A model generated the notes under the pieces. The model was not told the origin of the DNA. It made no database searches and saw nothing but the letters and a program-made list of their open reading frames with translations. Positions 37,251-48,146 of a stretch of DNA of 64,000 nucleotides are shown piece after piece (within the stretch, counting starts at the first letter, position 1; every line of letters begins with the position of its first letter). The stretch covers positions 43,470,314 to 43,534,313 of the forward strand of contig CM023536.1 of assembly GCA_013350335.1 (NCBI GenBank), read 5' to 3'. Origin of the DNA: Chimonanthus salicifolius. Its lineage: Eukaryota; Streptophyta; Magnoliopsida; Laurales; Calycanthaceae. Made by a program: the position numbers and the translations under genes.

Positions 37251-37665
37251 TGTATTTTGATGTATTATTTTGGACTGCTTTATGTATCTATCTGTGATTT
37301 TGACACTTGAGTACTGAAGATAGCGTTTCTGACATTTTATTCCTGTTTACTATATTTATATGTATACATTATGTATGATTATTTACACTAATAGGAATAG
37401 TCTTTGAATGAAGACACTTATGTGGACTATTATGAAATTTCTCAATTAAAGGATATATTAAGTAGATCATTTATGTTGTAGTGATGGAAGGGACTGATGT
37501 CAGAAAAGATGATGTGCAACCGCCATTGCTCGCATCTGTGAATCATTTAATATTAACATTATAATGATAACCATATTATGTTTATTTAAATGTGAATTAT
37601 ATGCACACTTTATGTTATTCTCGTTTGAATCCTATAATGATAATAATGTGGGCCAAGTGGGAGAA

Positions 37666-38236
37666 TGTAATATTTAATATATGTCCCACCTTATTGAAAC
37701 CCATATCTGGATTTAAACAAGGACCCACATTTCAAATTAAAGTGTCGAGGTTATGAGAATTGTATGAAGCAATTGCTACTTTGATGGAAAGTAGTACAGT
37801 TTATCAAACTGCTTTTGGTCATCTCTTCTGCCTCTAATGTTTTTCTCTCTGCAAAATCCCATCAAAGTAAGAACTGAAAAGCAGAGACATTAAGAGAAGG
37901 AAAGAAGGAGAAATCAAAAACAACATTTCTTCTACTTGTATTGTGACTGCAGGAAGGAATTAAGAGAACATCAGCAAAGTCTAATTAAGAAAGGAACCTT
38001 TTATTAGCGATGGATTTATCGGGTATGATTTCACTATTATTATGATGTCATTTCCGCATTATGTTAATATTATGATTATGATATTTTTTTGTAAAGCATT
38101 GATGATTCAAGATCTTGTGATTTTATTATAGAGGATTGAATTATGTTAATAAATGGGTATGAATCAAATAATGAACTAAATTAATTAATTATTAAATTCA
38201 TACCCAAATTATCAATCTATGAAGAAAATTATAACA
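37666..38236 (+). repeat. Copia 3' LTR, 571 bp
   Basis: TGTAATATTTAAT...AAATTATAACA, directly after the purine tract near 37653-37665. Between pol and this LTR (37251-37652) no coding is seen. Confidence 0.93.
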
Positions 38237-38538
38237 CAAGTCACTCCTAATACATAACGGCTACTCCTCGTAGTTTCATTTAATATGTGTGGAGAGAGAG
38301 GTTTACACATGTTCCTAAAGATTAATCAAGTGTTCAATCGACCTAAATACCTTTATCTTCAAATAAAGGCATTTTAAACTTTTCATTCAGGGGTTTATAG
38401 TATTCTTCTTATTGTAATCAATCTTATGCATTGGAAGATTAGTATAGTTAGTAGATGGATGGTTTGCATGATACTGTGGTAGAACTAGTTCAGCATCTTG
38501 GACTACTATCTTATTACTGGTACTGTTAGTCTACTCAG

Positions 38539-38747
38539 ATTTTTGAGCAATAGGAAGTCTCTCTCTTTCTCTGTGTAAAGAAGGGAGGCTCCTTTGCTTG
38601 GTCATACCTATTTGCGGATGGCTGGTGTTATACTCGAAGTTGGAAATAATTAAATAACCTTAAGCTAAGTCTTACCTAGTTGCCTGTCCGTACAAATGAA
38701 CAAAATAGATTGTGTTAATTGCTGTATATATTCCATGCACTCAAACC
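38539..38747 (+). promoter_or_regulatory. Candidate second leader exon with short upstream ORFs
   Basis: A possible acceptor (GTCTACTCAG) ends at 38538. Downstream lie an 11-codon ORF from an ATG at about 38615, and an ORF from the ATG at 38696 that overlaps the 50-codon ORF in another frame. Several upstream ATGs in one leader fit the SAC51 family. The exon limits are inferred only. Confidence 0.35.
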
Positions 38748-38900
38748 ATGTGGTTCTCTGTTTCTTCTCCTCTCTCCGTCTCTCTGTTCTTCATTCTTCA
38801 CTGTTGGAATGAAGAGGCCTTTAATATTGTCATGAATGATTTTTATTGCTTCATAATTTCCTATCTTGTACTTCTTTCAAAAATTGCATGGCGCTATTAA
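38748..38900 (+). CDS. 50-codon upstream ORF, SAC51-type leader peptide candidate
   Basis: ATG at 38748, stop TAA at 38898-38900, open throughout. The peptide begins MWFSVSSPLSVSLFFI, continues with LHCWNEEAFNIVMND and ends in a hydrophobic then basic stretch (KIAWRY). Arabidopsis SAC51 is known to carry a 53-codon conserved-peptide uORF in its leader whose inhibitory effect is relieved by thermospermine. This ORF has nearly the same length, lies in the right place (about 240 bp before the coding part), and is intact although the main ORF is not. Its identity with that peptide is inferred from context and length; I could not align it. An in-frame stop at 38706-38708 makes this ATG the first. 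Confidence 0.6.
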   Translation: MWFSVSSPLSVSLFFILHCWNEEAFNIVMNDFYCFIISYLVLLSKIAWRY

Positions 38901-39142
38901 CCACTTTGAGTCATGAAATTCCACTTCTCAATATTTTAGTCCTTTTTCTTTCTTGATATGACAGGCTGAATATTTCAGACAACCCACCCTCCTTTTTCAT
39001 CCATTCATAATGAAGCAGTAGAAATTTGAAGTAAATATTGTGGCTGGTGTAAACTTGTGATAGAAAGGCTTTTTACATGATCATGGCCATGGCATCAACC
39101 CCCAATTAGTTTCCCCTTTCTCTTAAACAAATTCCTTCTCAG

Positions 39143-39948
39143 GAGTTGGCATTAACGATTTCTAGCTTGAACTTGCATCATTGGTTACCAGGTTCCACCC
39201 ATTGGCCTGAACCTGCACAAGTAATCTCCGGGTTAGCACCCACTGGTTGTTTTAGTGTGCAGTGTTGAACATTTGGTAGAACCTATGCAGAGTGACCGAA
39301 ATTTTTACATTGGAAATATAATGCTGCCTGTTTCATATGAAGTGGCGGGTGAGAATACCTACATCTCTGCAACATCTGCATTACATCCAACAATCACAGT
39401 TCCAAAGCTCAGAGGACCTTTCCATGGGTTCATACTTGAACCCTCTGAAATGTGTCCCGAGAACTTTATCATTTTTGACCAGACTGACAACAAGAGCCGG
39501 ATAATGACCCATCCTGCATTGGCCCATAAATTCAATTACCCTGGCTTTGATCTCCATGGGACTTGTGCTGAGGAAAATGGTAATGGATCTTCTTCCCTTA
39601 AAGAAGACACCGAGGTCATTGATTCTTTGCTGAACGTTGAAGAGGAAGGCAGAGAAGATGAGGAAGTCAGCACAGGTCGGACCATGGGTTCCCCAAATTC
39701 CCACTTGATGAGAAGTTGCAGACCCCAAAAGATGAGGTGCCCTATCTATTCAGAGTCACCTTTGCAGTAACAGCAACACCGACAGCTACAAAAGGAAGCA
39801 ACTGAGGAAGAAGAAGATGCTAACCATATTGAGAGGAATTGTGCCTGGTGGCGATGAAATGGATACTGCTACCGTTCTTGATGAAGCTGTGAAGTGCCTA
39901 AAGTCTCTGAAAGTGGAAGTGAAGAAGCTAGGCATTGGAAGTTTCTAG
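39143..39948 (+). pseudogene. SAC51/bHLH143-like bHLH transcription factor, coding part broken
   Basis: After an acceptor (TTCCTTCTCAG, 39132-39142) one frame reads SLNLHHWLPGSTHWPEPAQ to a stop near 39265. A second frame, from about 39258, gives the core: MCPENFIIFDQTDNKSRIM, then SSSLKEDTEVIDSLL and EDEEVSTGR, ending at 39770. A third frame, from about 39755, gives NTDSYKRKQLRKKKM, LRGIVPGGDEMDTATVLDEA and LKSLKVEVKKLG to TAG at 39946-39948. The last block is the atypical HLH of the SAC51 family, which acts in xylem development under thermospermine control. Two frame changes are needed to read it through, so this is a pseudogene or carries assembly errors. The initiator Met is not identified and may lie in an upstream exon. 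Confidence 0.75.
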
Positions 39949-41875
39949 AAGATTTAAGAGAATTGTTATGCAGTAATCCAGATTATCTGTCTGGACTAAA
40001 TTTGGTCATTATTATATTGGGTTATGCGTTCAAGTAGTTAATCCTTTTGATTTTATATTAATCTCTCTGTTTCTCACTGTTATTAGCTTTTAAAGCATGG
40101 AGTCCTGGTGATGAAGGTGGGGTATCTGGTATTCTGGTGTGAATGGCCATATGGGAAATTTGAAAATTCTACCAAGTTGGATGAGGGGAGTTTGGGTTTC
40201 TTTGGCTGGGTATGGTTGCTCAAGGGCTTTTGGTGGTGGGGTTTCTACTTTTCTGAACTTTCTGGTTTGGCCTTTGTCTCTGGGATGATGGATGGTGTAG
40301 ATAGATGTTTGGGGAGTAATGTTGTATGCTTACCTCTTCATTTTCTGGCAAATCTCTCTCTGCTAAGATCTACCACTATCCATTCTAATGGTATGTAATT
40401 AAAAAGAGGAAAAAAAAAAATCTTTCTCCAGTTCTATTGTTTCATCTTTAGACCTCTGTTGCAAGTGTTATTTTTTGTTTTTAATGCTTGAGCACGATGA
40501 GAATGGGTTCCAGATATTTCTCCAATCTTCTTCTATTTGGAACTCTCAATAGATAAAGATAAAAGGAAAGTGTAATCTTATAACATTTACATCATTCACG
40601 TTTAATTTCAACCAGTCACTCTCTAACATTGAATAATATATAGATTTAGAAATTTACACGTTTATAAAATTAGTCTTTCGAATATAAAATTAAGATATCT
40701 ATATTATAAAAATTTATATAATCTTAAAAAATTTCTAAAAAAGTTAAAAGTTTAGACAGTAATTTTTTAAAAGAAAATTACTTATTTCCTCTTCAAAAGT
40801 CCATCCAAACGGAGCCAATGTTGTAATTATAGGAACATTCAGAGATACATCAGTACAAGTGACGGTGCAGAGCAGTTGTCAGTGGGCAATTGAAGGCTAA
40901 GTGTGGCACTGGCATGCTTGTCTGACGACTTTTGGCCTGATTCGATATTCATGTCTGTCGGACAATGTTGAAATGAAATGGAGATTGGATGCTTCTCCTC
41001 TGCCTTTTTTTGTTGAGTAGGTAGAGTCTTCTCTTGGCCTTTGCCTCCTTGGACGTGTCATTGGAGAGGGGAAGAACGGGTTTTACAAAAAATTCAAACT
41101 TGACGGAAACATTGGTCAGTCAACGTGTATTTCCTGGGTTGTCTGCCCACCGAGGACTTTGGACTTTGTTTCTAGAGATTTGAAACGAGAATTTCTCGCT
41201 TTTGTTAAAAATGTTATATTAATGTGTATTTTTAAAAAAAAAAGCTTTGAAAAGAGTTAAAAAATAAAATATATAATAAACCATTACAGCTTAATACATG
41301 TTTTAGCTATTTCTTTCTTTTATAACACATATTTACTGGCACATGAATATATGAAATCACTCAATAATCTCGTGTAACATGTTTTAGCTTTTTCAGACAC
41401 TTCTAAGACCTTTTAATTTTTTTTTTTCAAGTTCTTTGGTCAAAGTATACAATGAGGTATGTTTTTGTATGTCCATGAAAAGATAATCGAAAGAAACACC
41501 AGTATTTTTTTATAACAAGTAATAATTTTTCACCACTAAAATTGATAACAACACGAGTTATTCAATTGGTCTAAACTTCTAAGATTAAATTTGAAATCTT
41601 GAGATCTAATTCCTCTTGAGATTATATGATACATGAACTTTATAGGCTGTATATCTGTGAGATTAATCTCCATCTCTAATATAAAGTGGAGATATCAATA
41701 TTATATAAGAAAATATGGACAAAAAGGCAAATTTAAATTTTCTTTCTAAACAAATACGTGATTATGTCCATCGATTCCTACTTAAGAAACTCCCTTATAA
41801 GTTTGCAACCATGCTTTACCTTTGAAATCTTCCCTAAAGGAGGGTTGAAAATGTGGCGCTCAGAAGTTCCTCCAT
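39949..41875 (+). other. 3' untranslated region and intergenic sequence, no gene seen
   Basis: The first few hundred bases probably contain the bHLH 3' UTR. The open stretch 40108-40398 lacks family resemblance and biased codon use. 40600-41800 is AT-rich with many homopolymer runs. No transposon ends or RNA genes were recognised. Confidence 0.5.
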
Positions 41876-43497
41876 TAATGCAGCACGAGCATAGGGTGCC
41901 AGAACCCAAAGGTTGGAACCCGGCGTGACAAGGATGACAACGCCGGAGCCAACGAGGTCGACCCTTGCTTCTTTTTTCCCTTCTATTTTTTTTCTTTATT
42001 TCTATCTTAGTTTTTACTTTCTTATCTTATTTTCTGTTTTCCTTATTTCCATTTTCATTTCCTTTGGAATGTATAAGAATCCCACTCGAGATTGTTATCT
42101 GCAGAAAATTATAATAGATTGAAACTTGGAATTCTTCTTCCCCTCCCCTGGTGGATTCTAGTTCTCTTCTTATTTTCTTCTTCTCAGATCGTGGATTAGA
42201 GTACCCTTTCCTTTTGATGGCGATCGACGGAGTTCTCCTCCCCGACGTTCATTGGATGGGCTTTTCCCGTCCATCTGCTTGGGTTTCTTCCTCAGGCGAC
42301 GCCTTGCACGCCTGTTGCAGCTCCGCCGCACTTGTTGCTTCTCACCTCCCTTGTTCCCCTTGAGTCTGTCCTTGAACCATGCGTCGTTCCGCCATGACCC
42401 AGTGTAGATCTCGCCACTCAGCTACAACCATCCAAAGCTCAGGCCTGATGTTTCCAATAAAGCAGCCAACCATCACTGTTTTCACCAATTGGGCTTTCCA
42501 TGACCATTGTTCCTGTTCTTTATTTATTCCACCCCATTGATTACCTTTTAACCCGTTAAAATCAAAGATCCACTCAGCCCATCACCAAATCCATCCCACT
42601 TTAGTTATTTCATTAATGAACAAACAAGCACACCAACTCCCACCGCTGACAAGTAATACCATTTAGTCTTTCTTTTTTAATTACCAAACCACCCTTGACC
42701 CATTTAAGGTCATTAAATCTCCCCATTTAATCCATTTAATATCCCATTAGAGCTAGTTAATTCCATTTATTTATCCTTTTCTAAACCAAGTGTCTCTGAT
42801 ATATTTAAACCCAATTCTACCCGCTTATGTCACGTGATGTCAAAGCCCGTGTTCACCCGACTGACTGAATGTTTTCCCTTATTCATCAGGTGAGAGTCTT
42901 CATCAAGCGGTTATCAAAGCCTTGATCGAACATCTCTCGAATGAAGGTTTGCCCCTCTTCATTGTGAATATGTGTAATATCCACCACACACCTCAAAAAA
43001 GTCTCACATCGGTTTGAAGTGGGTGGGGTGGGTGTTTATTTGAGGAAAAGTCCCCCATTCCCATGTGAGGCCTTTTGGGCCTGGCCAGGTGGGCCAGGGC
43101 CCAAAGCAAAATCGTTGAGGCAAAGTGGGCCCAAAACGAACAATATTATACTAAGAAGTTGGGATAGGGTCGTTTAAAATGGTATCAGAGCACGGTTTAA
43201 CATTCGGATTGTGTGTGCCCTCTACCTTCTTAATGATGCGACAGAGTCGGGAACGGCTCTGGTCTTAAAGGGGGGTGGATTGTAATACCCACCACACACC
43301 TAAAAAAGTCCCACATCAGTTGTGAGGTGGTTGTTTATTTGAAGGAAACCCCCTCTTCCCATGTGAGGCCTTTTGGGCCTGGCCAAGTGGGTCTGGGCCC
43401 AAAGCAAAACCGTGAGGGCAGAATGCGCTCAAAGCAGACAATATCACACTGGGAGATTGGGGTATGGTCGTTACAATGTGTGAGATATTTTTTATCA
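41876..43497 (+). repeat. 5' LTR of the large element, carrying a TRIM
   Basis: About 1.1 kb net. Begins TAATGCAGCACGAGC, where the 3' LTR has TGATATAACACGAGC, so the terminal TG is mutated. Ends TTTTTTATCA before the PBS. Split by the TRIM 42973-43475. Confidence 0.75.
42973..43475 (+). mobile_element. TRIM element, complete, 503 bp
   Basis: Flanks ATATG (42968-42972) and ATGTG (43476-43480), one mismatch. LTRs 42973-43177 and 43281-43475 begin TGTAATA(T/C)CCACCACAC. PBS TGGTATCAGAGC at 43180; purine tract AAAGGGGGGTGGAT before the second LTR. Same family as 29200-29762 (shared CCCACATC, GAGGCCTTTTGGG and ACAATAT..CACT blocks) but clearly diverged. Confidence 0.85.
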
Positions 43498-43539
43498 AGT
43501 GGTATTCAGAGCTTAAAAAAAGAGTGGATCTCAGATCTA

Positions 43540-43888
43540 ATGGCTTCCTACATTTCGATGCCTACGGATGGTGCCTCTGGTACTCAACCCGTTACCCAAA
43601 CTGTGCTCGATCAATTTCAGTAGAACATTCGAGATTTGCAACAAACAGTGATAAATCTCATCGCTAGATTTGATTGTCTTGATAATCGATATGTCCCACC
43701 GAAGAACGACTATTGCACCTATCATGTTAGGAGACCCCACATGTCCTACACTCGACCCACCTATGATGACGACTCGAGCAATGATAAGGTGGAACAGATC
43801 CTTGCGCGATGGAAATGTGATCATCATCTAGATTACTGTAAGAAGGTGGATCCTCCATCTTTCAACACACAATTGTTGCGCACCCACC
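43540..43888 (+). pseudogene. gag-like 5' coding fragment of the large element
   Basis: ATG at 43540, TAG at codon 28 (43621-43623), then open in the same frame to the insertion at 43889. Residues include DLQQTVINLIARFDCLDNRY, then VEQILARWKCDHHLDYC and KKVDPPSF. The position just after the PBS and the KVDPPSF-like motif suggest gag, but similarity to a named family is weak. Confidence 0.5.
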
Positions 43889-45428
43889 TGTTGTGCAATA
43901 AAAAGTTTTACATTTAGTTTGCTTGCAAGCGCACGAATATTAAATAATATAGCAATGTGAGTGCGAGGTCGAACCCAATGGAATTATGGAACATTAAATG
44001 TTTACAATTATTTATTAATTAATTAAAGTAAAATCTAACTTTGAAACTTATGTTGGTGTTTTTAATTAGAAAACATAGATACACTTTAGATTTGACATGG
44101 ATTTTATGAAAAATTAATTAATTTAATTTCAATCTTAGTTTATTTTCCAGATCTTGAAATTTGGAGATGAATGAAAGAATAAAAGAATACAAAGAATCAA
44201 AGAATTTTTAAAGAATAAAGAATACAAAAATGAATAAATGATTAAAATGAAGTACATATGATACATTGGAATTGACTTCAATCAAGATAGCATCATTATC
44301 CAAGATTTAATAATAAAACTAAAGCTTAAAAACCAAAGCTCACGTAAATCAAGTAACATTGTGTTCAAGTCATCAATTTAACATCATTTAAAAATTATAC
44401 TCATGTGTTCCAATAAAAATACTCAAAAAGCTAGACCATAGTCTAAACAAATGTTCGGTTTCGGATTCTAAATTTTCATTGCACCTTTGAAATTAAGAGC
44501 TTTAGATCTATGAAATGAAAACCTTAGATCCAAATTTTCATTGCATCCAACTTTCAAGCACATAATAAAATTCGAACATGAGATATAGTTTAAAAATAAC
44601 TTTATCTAAAAATTTAATCCATGATTTTCAACAAAAATTATCCAAAAATTAGACCTTACATTAAACAGAAGTTGAATTCCAACTCTAAATTTTCACTGCA
44701 CTTTTGGAATTCAAAAACCTTAGAAATTGAAACTGAAGTCCTATTTAATACTAAATTTTCATCACATCTAACTCTTGAATGCACAATAAAATCCAATTAT
44801 GAGATTAAAATTTAAAGACAACATTAAATAAAGAACAATCATAACAGAAATGTTATTTGATTGGAAAACCAGAGACTAATTATTTCACCGTACTTTGAAT
44901 CTTATTATTAAACTTGAAATTCAACTTTACAATGCTTGGGTTTAAATCAAAGAAATACTAGAAATAACAATGCAAATTGAAATTAAACTCAAACCTACAG
45001 ACACTAGGTCTCTGTTGATTTTTCCAAGGTATTTTCTTCTCTTTCTTCTCTTCTCCTCCTCTTGTCCACGTCTAATCCTTAGTCAAATTCGAATTCTAAT
45101 GGTCTCCCAAGTGCTCTTATTTATTGGCTTCTGGAATGGAATGGAGGGTTAAGATTATATCTTGGTTTTGAGTTATGGATGAATGGTTGGATTGGAATAT
45201 CTAAAGGATGGATGGATAGGATTGGATTATCTAAAGGATGGATGGATAGAATTTTATGTTGAAAAAGACTAGGGTTTACTAGGGCTACACAAATTTGGAT
45301 TGCTTGGTGGCTTGGTTGCTAAGTTAACATGGAGTGGAGTGCTAGAAAGGTTGAGAAAAAATAGGAATTGGATTGGCTATGGGTTGGACGAATTTCATTG
45401 TGCAATTTAGGGTTTATGAGTTGCAATG

Positions 45429-48146
45429 TGTTAAGCACTGAAATCTTGCATTTTTACCCATAATTATTGGACCAGTTAGCTCTCAATTCTGTGTATATTG
45501 GTGCATTTAATATAATTTCTTAGTTTTGTAGATTAAAAATGGAGAATACATGAAATCAAGCTAAGTCAGTGGATAATTGCTAGTTTTGAGCCTAAAATAG
45601 AAGATCTGGAATTTTAGTAATTAATTCGGATCACTTTTAGGTTGTTCATGTAAATTGGTTAGTCTAGATCCGGTTATGAGAGTCTAGATTTAATCAATAT
45701 TTTAGATTTTAAAGTGGTGGCGTTAATTATTTAATTCCAGGAGAGAGAACATACAATTCAATTGCCAAAGACTGGAATTCAAGATCAAATGGGGCAGAGA
45801 TCCACTTCAATTGGGCCAAGCTAAATTCCACAGGCCAACATTGGGCCAGGCCACAGGCAATCCATGCGCATATTACAAGATGGGCCAGGCCAATGTACAC
45901 TCCAAAGTCCAACAAAGGCCAAAGTCCTCAAACTCAAGTCCAAAGTCCACTGGAGGCCCATGTGCTCATTTATAGGTCCAAAACCCAAGTCCATAGTCCA
46001 TTCACACACCCAAGCCTTGTCCATTTCCTTGTCAATCCACACCACCCAATGTCCTCTCCATACAATCTTAACCACTCATCTTCATCCCTTAATCCAGACC
46101 ATGCATCTCATGCATCAAAATTAGGTAAACCTTAAATCCAATCCATACATGCATTAACATTAGATCTTGACTGTCCAACCCATCCATCATCTAGATTTAC
46201 CTTAGGATCACATGCATTCATATATCACCTATGCATCCATTCAATTAGATCATCCACCGACCATCTAAATCATTAGATCTTAGGACCTTTCATCCCATCC
46301 ATTCATATCATTCATAAACCTAGGAAAAACCCTAGAGCCACCTTACTTATCCAATGCATACATTCATTATCTTAAATTTAAGCCATGCATTTTATCATCC
46401 ATCTTGATCAACCTTTAAATCTCAACCCTCCATTAGAAAACCTACCATTTATGTAATTTATTAATCAACTTACTTTAGAGCCATTAGATCTAGATCCTAT
46501 TCAATCATATCCATCATTCATAAAAACCATAGATATAGAACAACTTGGAACCCAAGCAACTAAAATCTCTCCACACATTTGACCCAAAATTCCATCTAGG
46601 TTCATGCCACATCACCTACACCTCATCACCCCTCCTCCAAGCAATCCAAATTCGCCCAAGGCAATGAGACACTGGTCAATTTCGTGTGAAGCCTTGTGAA
46701 AGAAGAAATGGAGAAAAAAATGGGATTTGAAAGACACGTTTTGACACAACTTTGGTATTTTGACCATAACTTTTCAGTCCAATATCCGATTGCGTTCATT
46801 CTTATTGCGTTGGAAATAATACTTCAAGGTCTACAACTTTGTATATAACAAAATTTCATAATTTGGACGTTTACTAGGACAAAATGAAGCTGTAAGATGG
46901 TACATGTGTAGAAAAATGGGATTTGCACTCCACTTTCCAAACTAATCCTAAATCCCAATTTTTTTTTTCCACCATTGCTTAGCCACCAAGCCAAGCCACC
47001 CAAATTTCGTGTATACCCTATTGTAAGCCCTAGTTTTCAATCTTAAATCCCATCCATCCAAATTTCATGAGATCTAATCCAAGCCATCAATCCATAATTT
47101 AAACCTAGATTAAATCACAGCCGTCCATTCCAACCCTGAGCCTATAAATAGAGCACTAAGCACACCATAGGATTCGAATTTAACTTGGAGCTTGGGAAGA
47201 CCAAGGTTGGAGCAGAAGACAAGAAGACAGGAGCACTATTCGAATTTACAAGTGAGAGTTGTAGATTTTTATTTTTCTTTTGTCTTTCTTGTATTTAATT
47301 TATAAGTGCCTGTACTGAACTATTCCATGAAATAAATACAAAGCATCCATTTAGAATCCTGAAACATCCAAGTTCTAGAATTCTTTTGTATATTTTGCTA
47401 TTAATTTCAAATTTGCAACTTTTGTTTCTTTAATTAAACATGAGCACTTGCAATGGTTAGGATCTTGATTGTAAATGTTGAATCTTGATTACTAAGATTT
47501 AATTAATTAAATTAAAAGTTGTGAATCTTGTCTTTATTAGTGAGTATGAATTGCATTTCAGATCTTTACACGAATTTCAGATATAGGTTTTGTGTTTGGT
47601 TACACATTTTGGGCGATGACCGGTCTATTCCAAACAACCAACCTTTATGTTACTACACTTTTATTTTCAGTCATTTATTTTCTTCCAATTTAATTTTCTG
47701 TCAGTTAATCATGTTAGATTCTATGTTTGTTGTATAATTTTTGTTCTAACCTAAATCTTGTATGTTTTATTCTTTTTAAATTCTTTAATTCATGTTATTA
47801 GTTTATTCTTTTAATTCTTTGTATTTACACACTCTCTCAAAATTCATTCAATTAAAGATAGGAAGATGTGGTATTTAAATCTTATCACTTGTAATTTTGA
47901 CTATGATTAAGATTATCATTTAATTCATGGACAATTAATTCACACATCTTATTTGTTGATTTTCGAAGTTAGATACATGACTCATATAAAGGTTCTACTT
48001 CTTAAAAATAACTCTTTTTAAAGGAACATAAATTTAATTTTAATTCATATATTTTGAGATTTTCCTTTAGATTCGACCTCGCACTTAATCGCTATATTAT
48101 ACATGGTTCGTGTGCTTGCGAGATTTACATATTTAAAGCATCAACA
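45429..48146 (+). mobile_element. Solo LTR, 2.7 kb, 'TGTTGTGCAA' family, opposite orientation
   Basis: Flanks CAATG (45424-45428) and TAATG (48147-48151). Plus reading TGTTAAGCACTG...AAAGCATCAACA, the reverse of its neighbours. A promoter-like GAGCCTATAAATAGAGC lies near 47150. The GATTCGACCTCGCACTTAAT and GTGTGCTTGCGAG blocks near the end are shared with the family in inverse order. Confidence 0.8.

Larger units (their letters stand above)
31538..38236 (+). mobile_element. Ty1/copia retrotransposon, 6.7 kb, full-length but decayed
   Basis: Exact duplication CAAGT (31533-31537 and 38237-38241). LTRs 31538-32107 and 37666-38236; PBS TGGTATCAGAGC at 32110; polypurine tract ending CCAAGTGGGAGAA before the 3' LTR. 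Domains run in copia order: gag, zinc knuckle, protease, pre-integrase, integrase, RT, RNase H. About 25-30 differences between the LTRs counted by eye, mostly substitutions, suggest an old insertion. All ORFs are broken by frame changes or stops. Confidence 0.95.
31471..38363 (+). mobile_element. SINE, 189 bp net, copy 2, split by a copia element
   Basis: Own sequence 31471-31537 (67 bp) and 38242-38363 (122 bp), 189 bp in all, the same length as copy 1. Its duplication TAA(G/A)GGCATTTTA lies at 31458-31470 and 38364-38376. Shared blocks include GGGTTGGCTTGATAGTCAAGAAC (A-box area), GGATTCAAGTC (B-box area), GATTAATCAAG and TCGACCTAAATACC. It starts about 42 bp inside the proposed leader intron. 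Confidence 0.8.

Noticed and set aside
40108..40398. 96-codon ORF downstream of the bHLH region
   Set aside because: Gly/Trp/Phe-rich chance translation, likely in the 3' UTR; no resemblance to known proteins.
45864..46135. Pro/His/Ser-rich ORFs (80-86 codons)
   Set aside because: Translations of CCA/CAT-rich LTR sequence, mirrored by an equally open minus strand.
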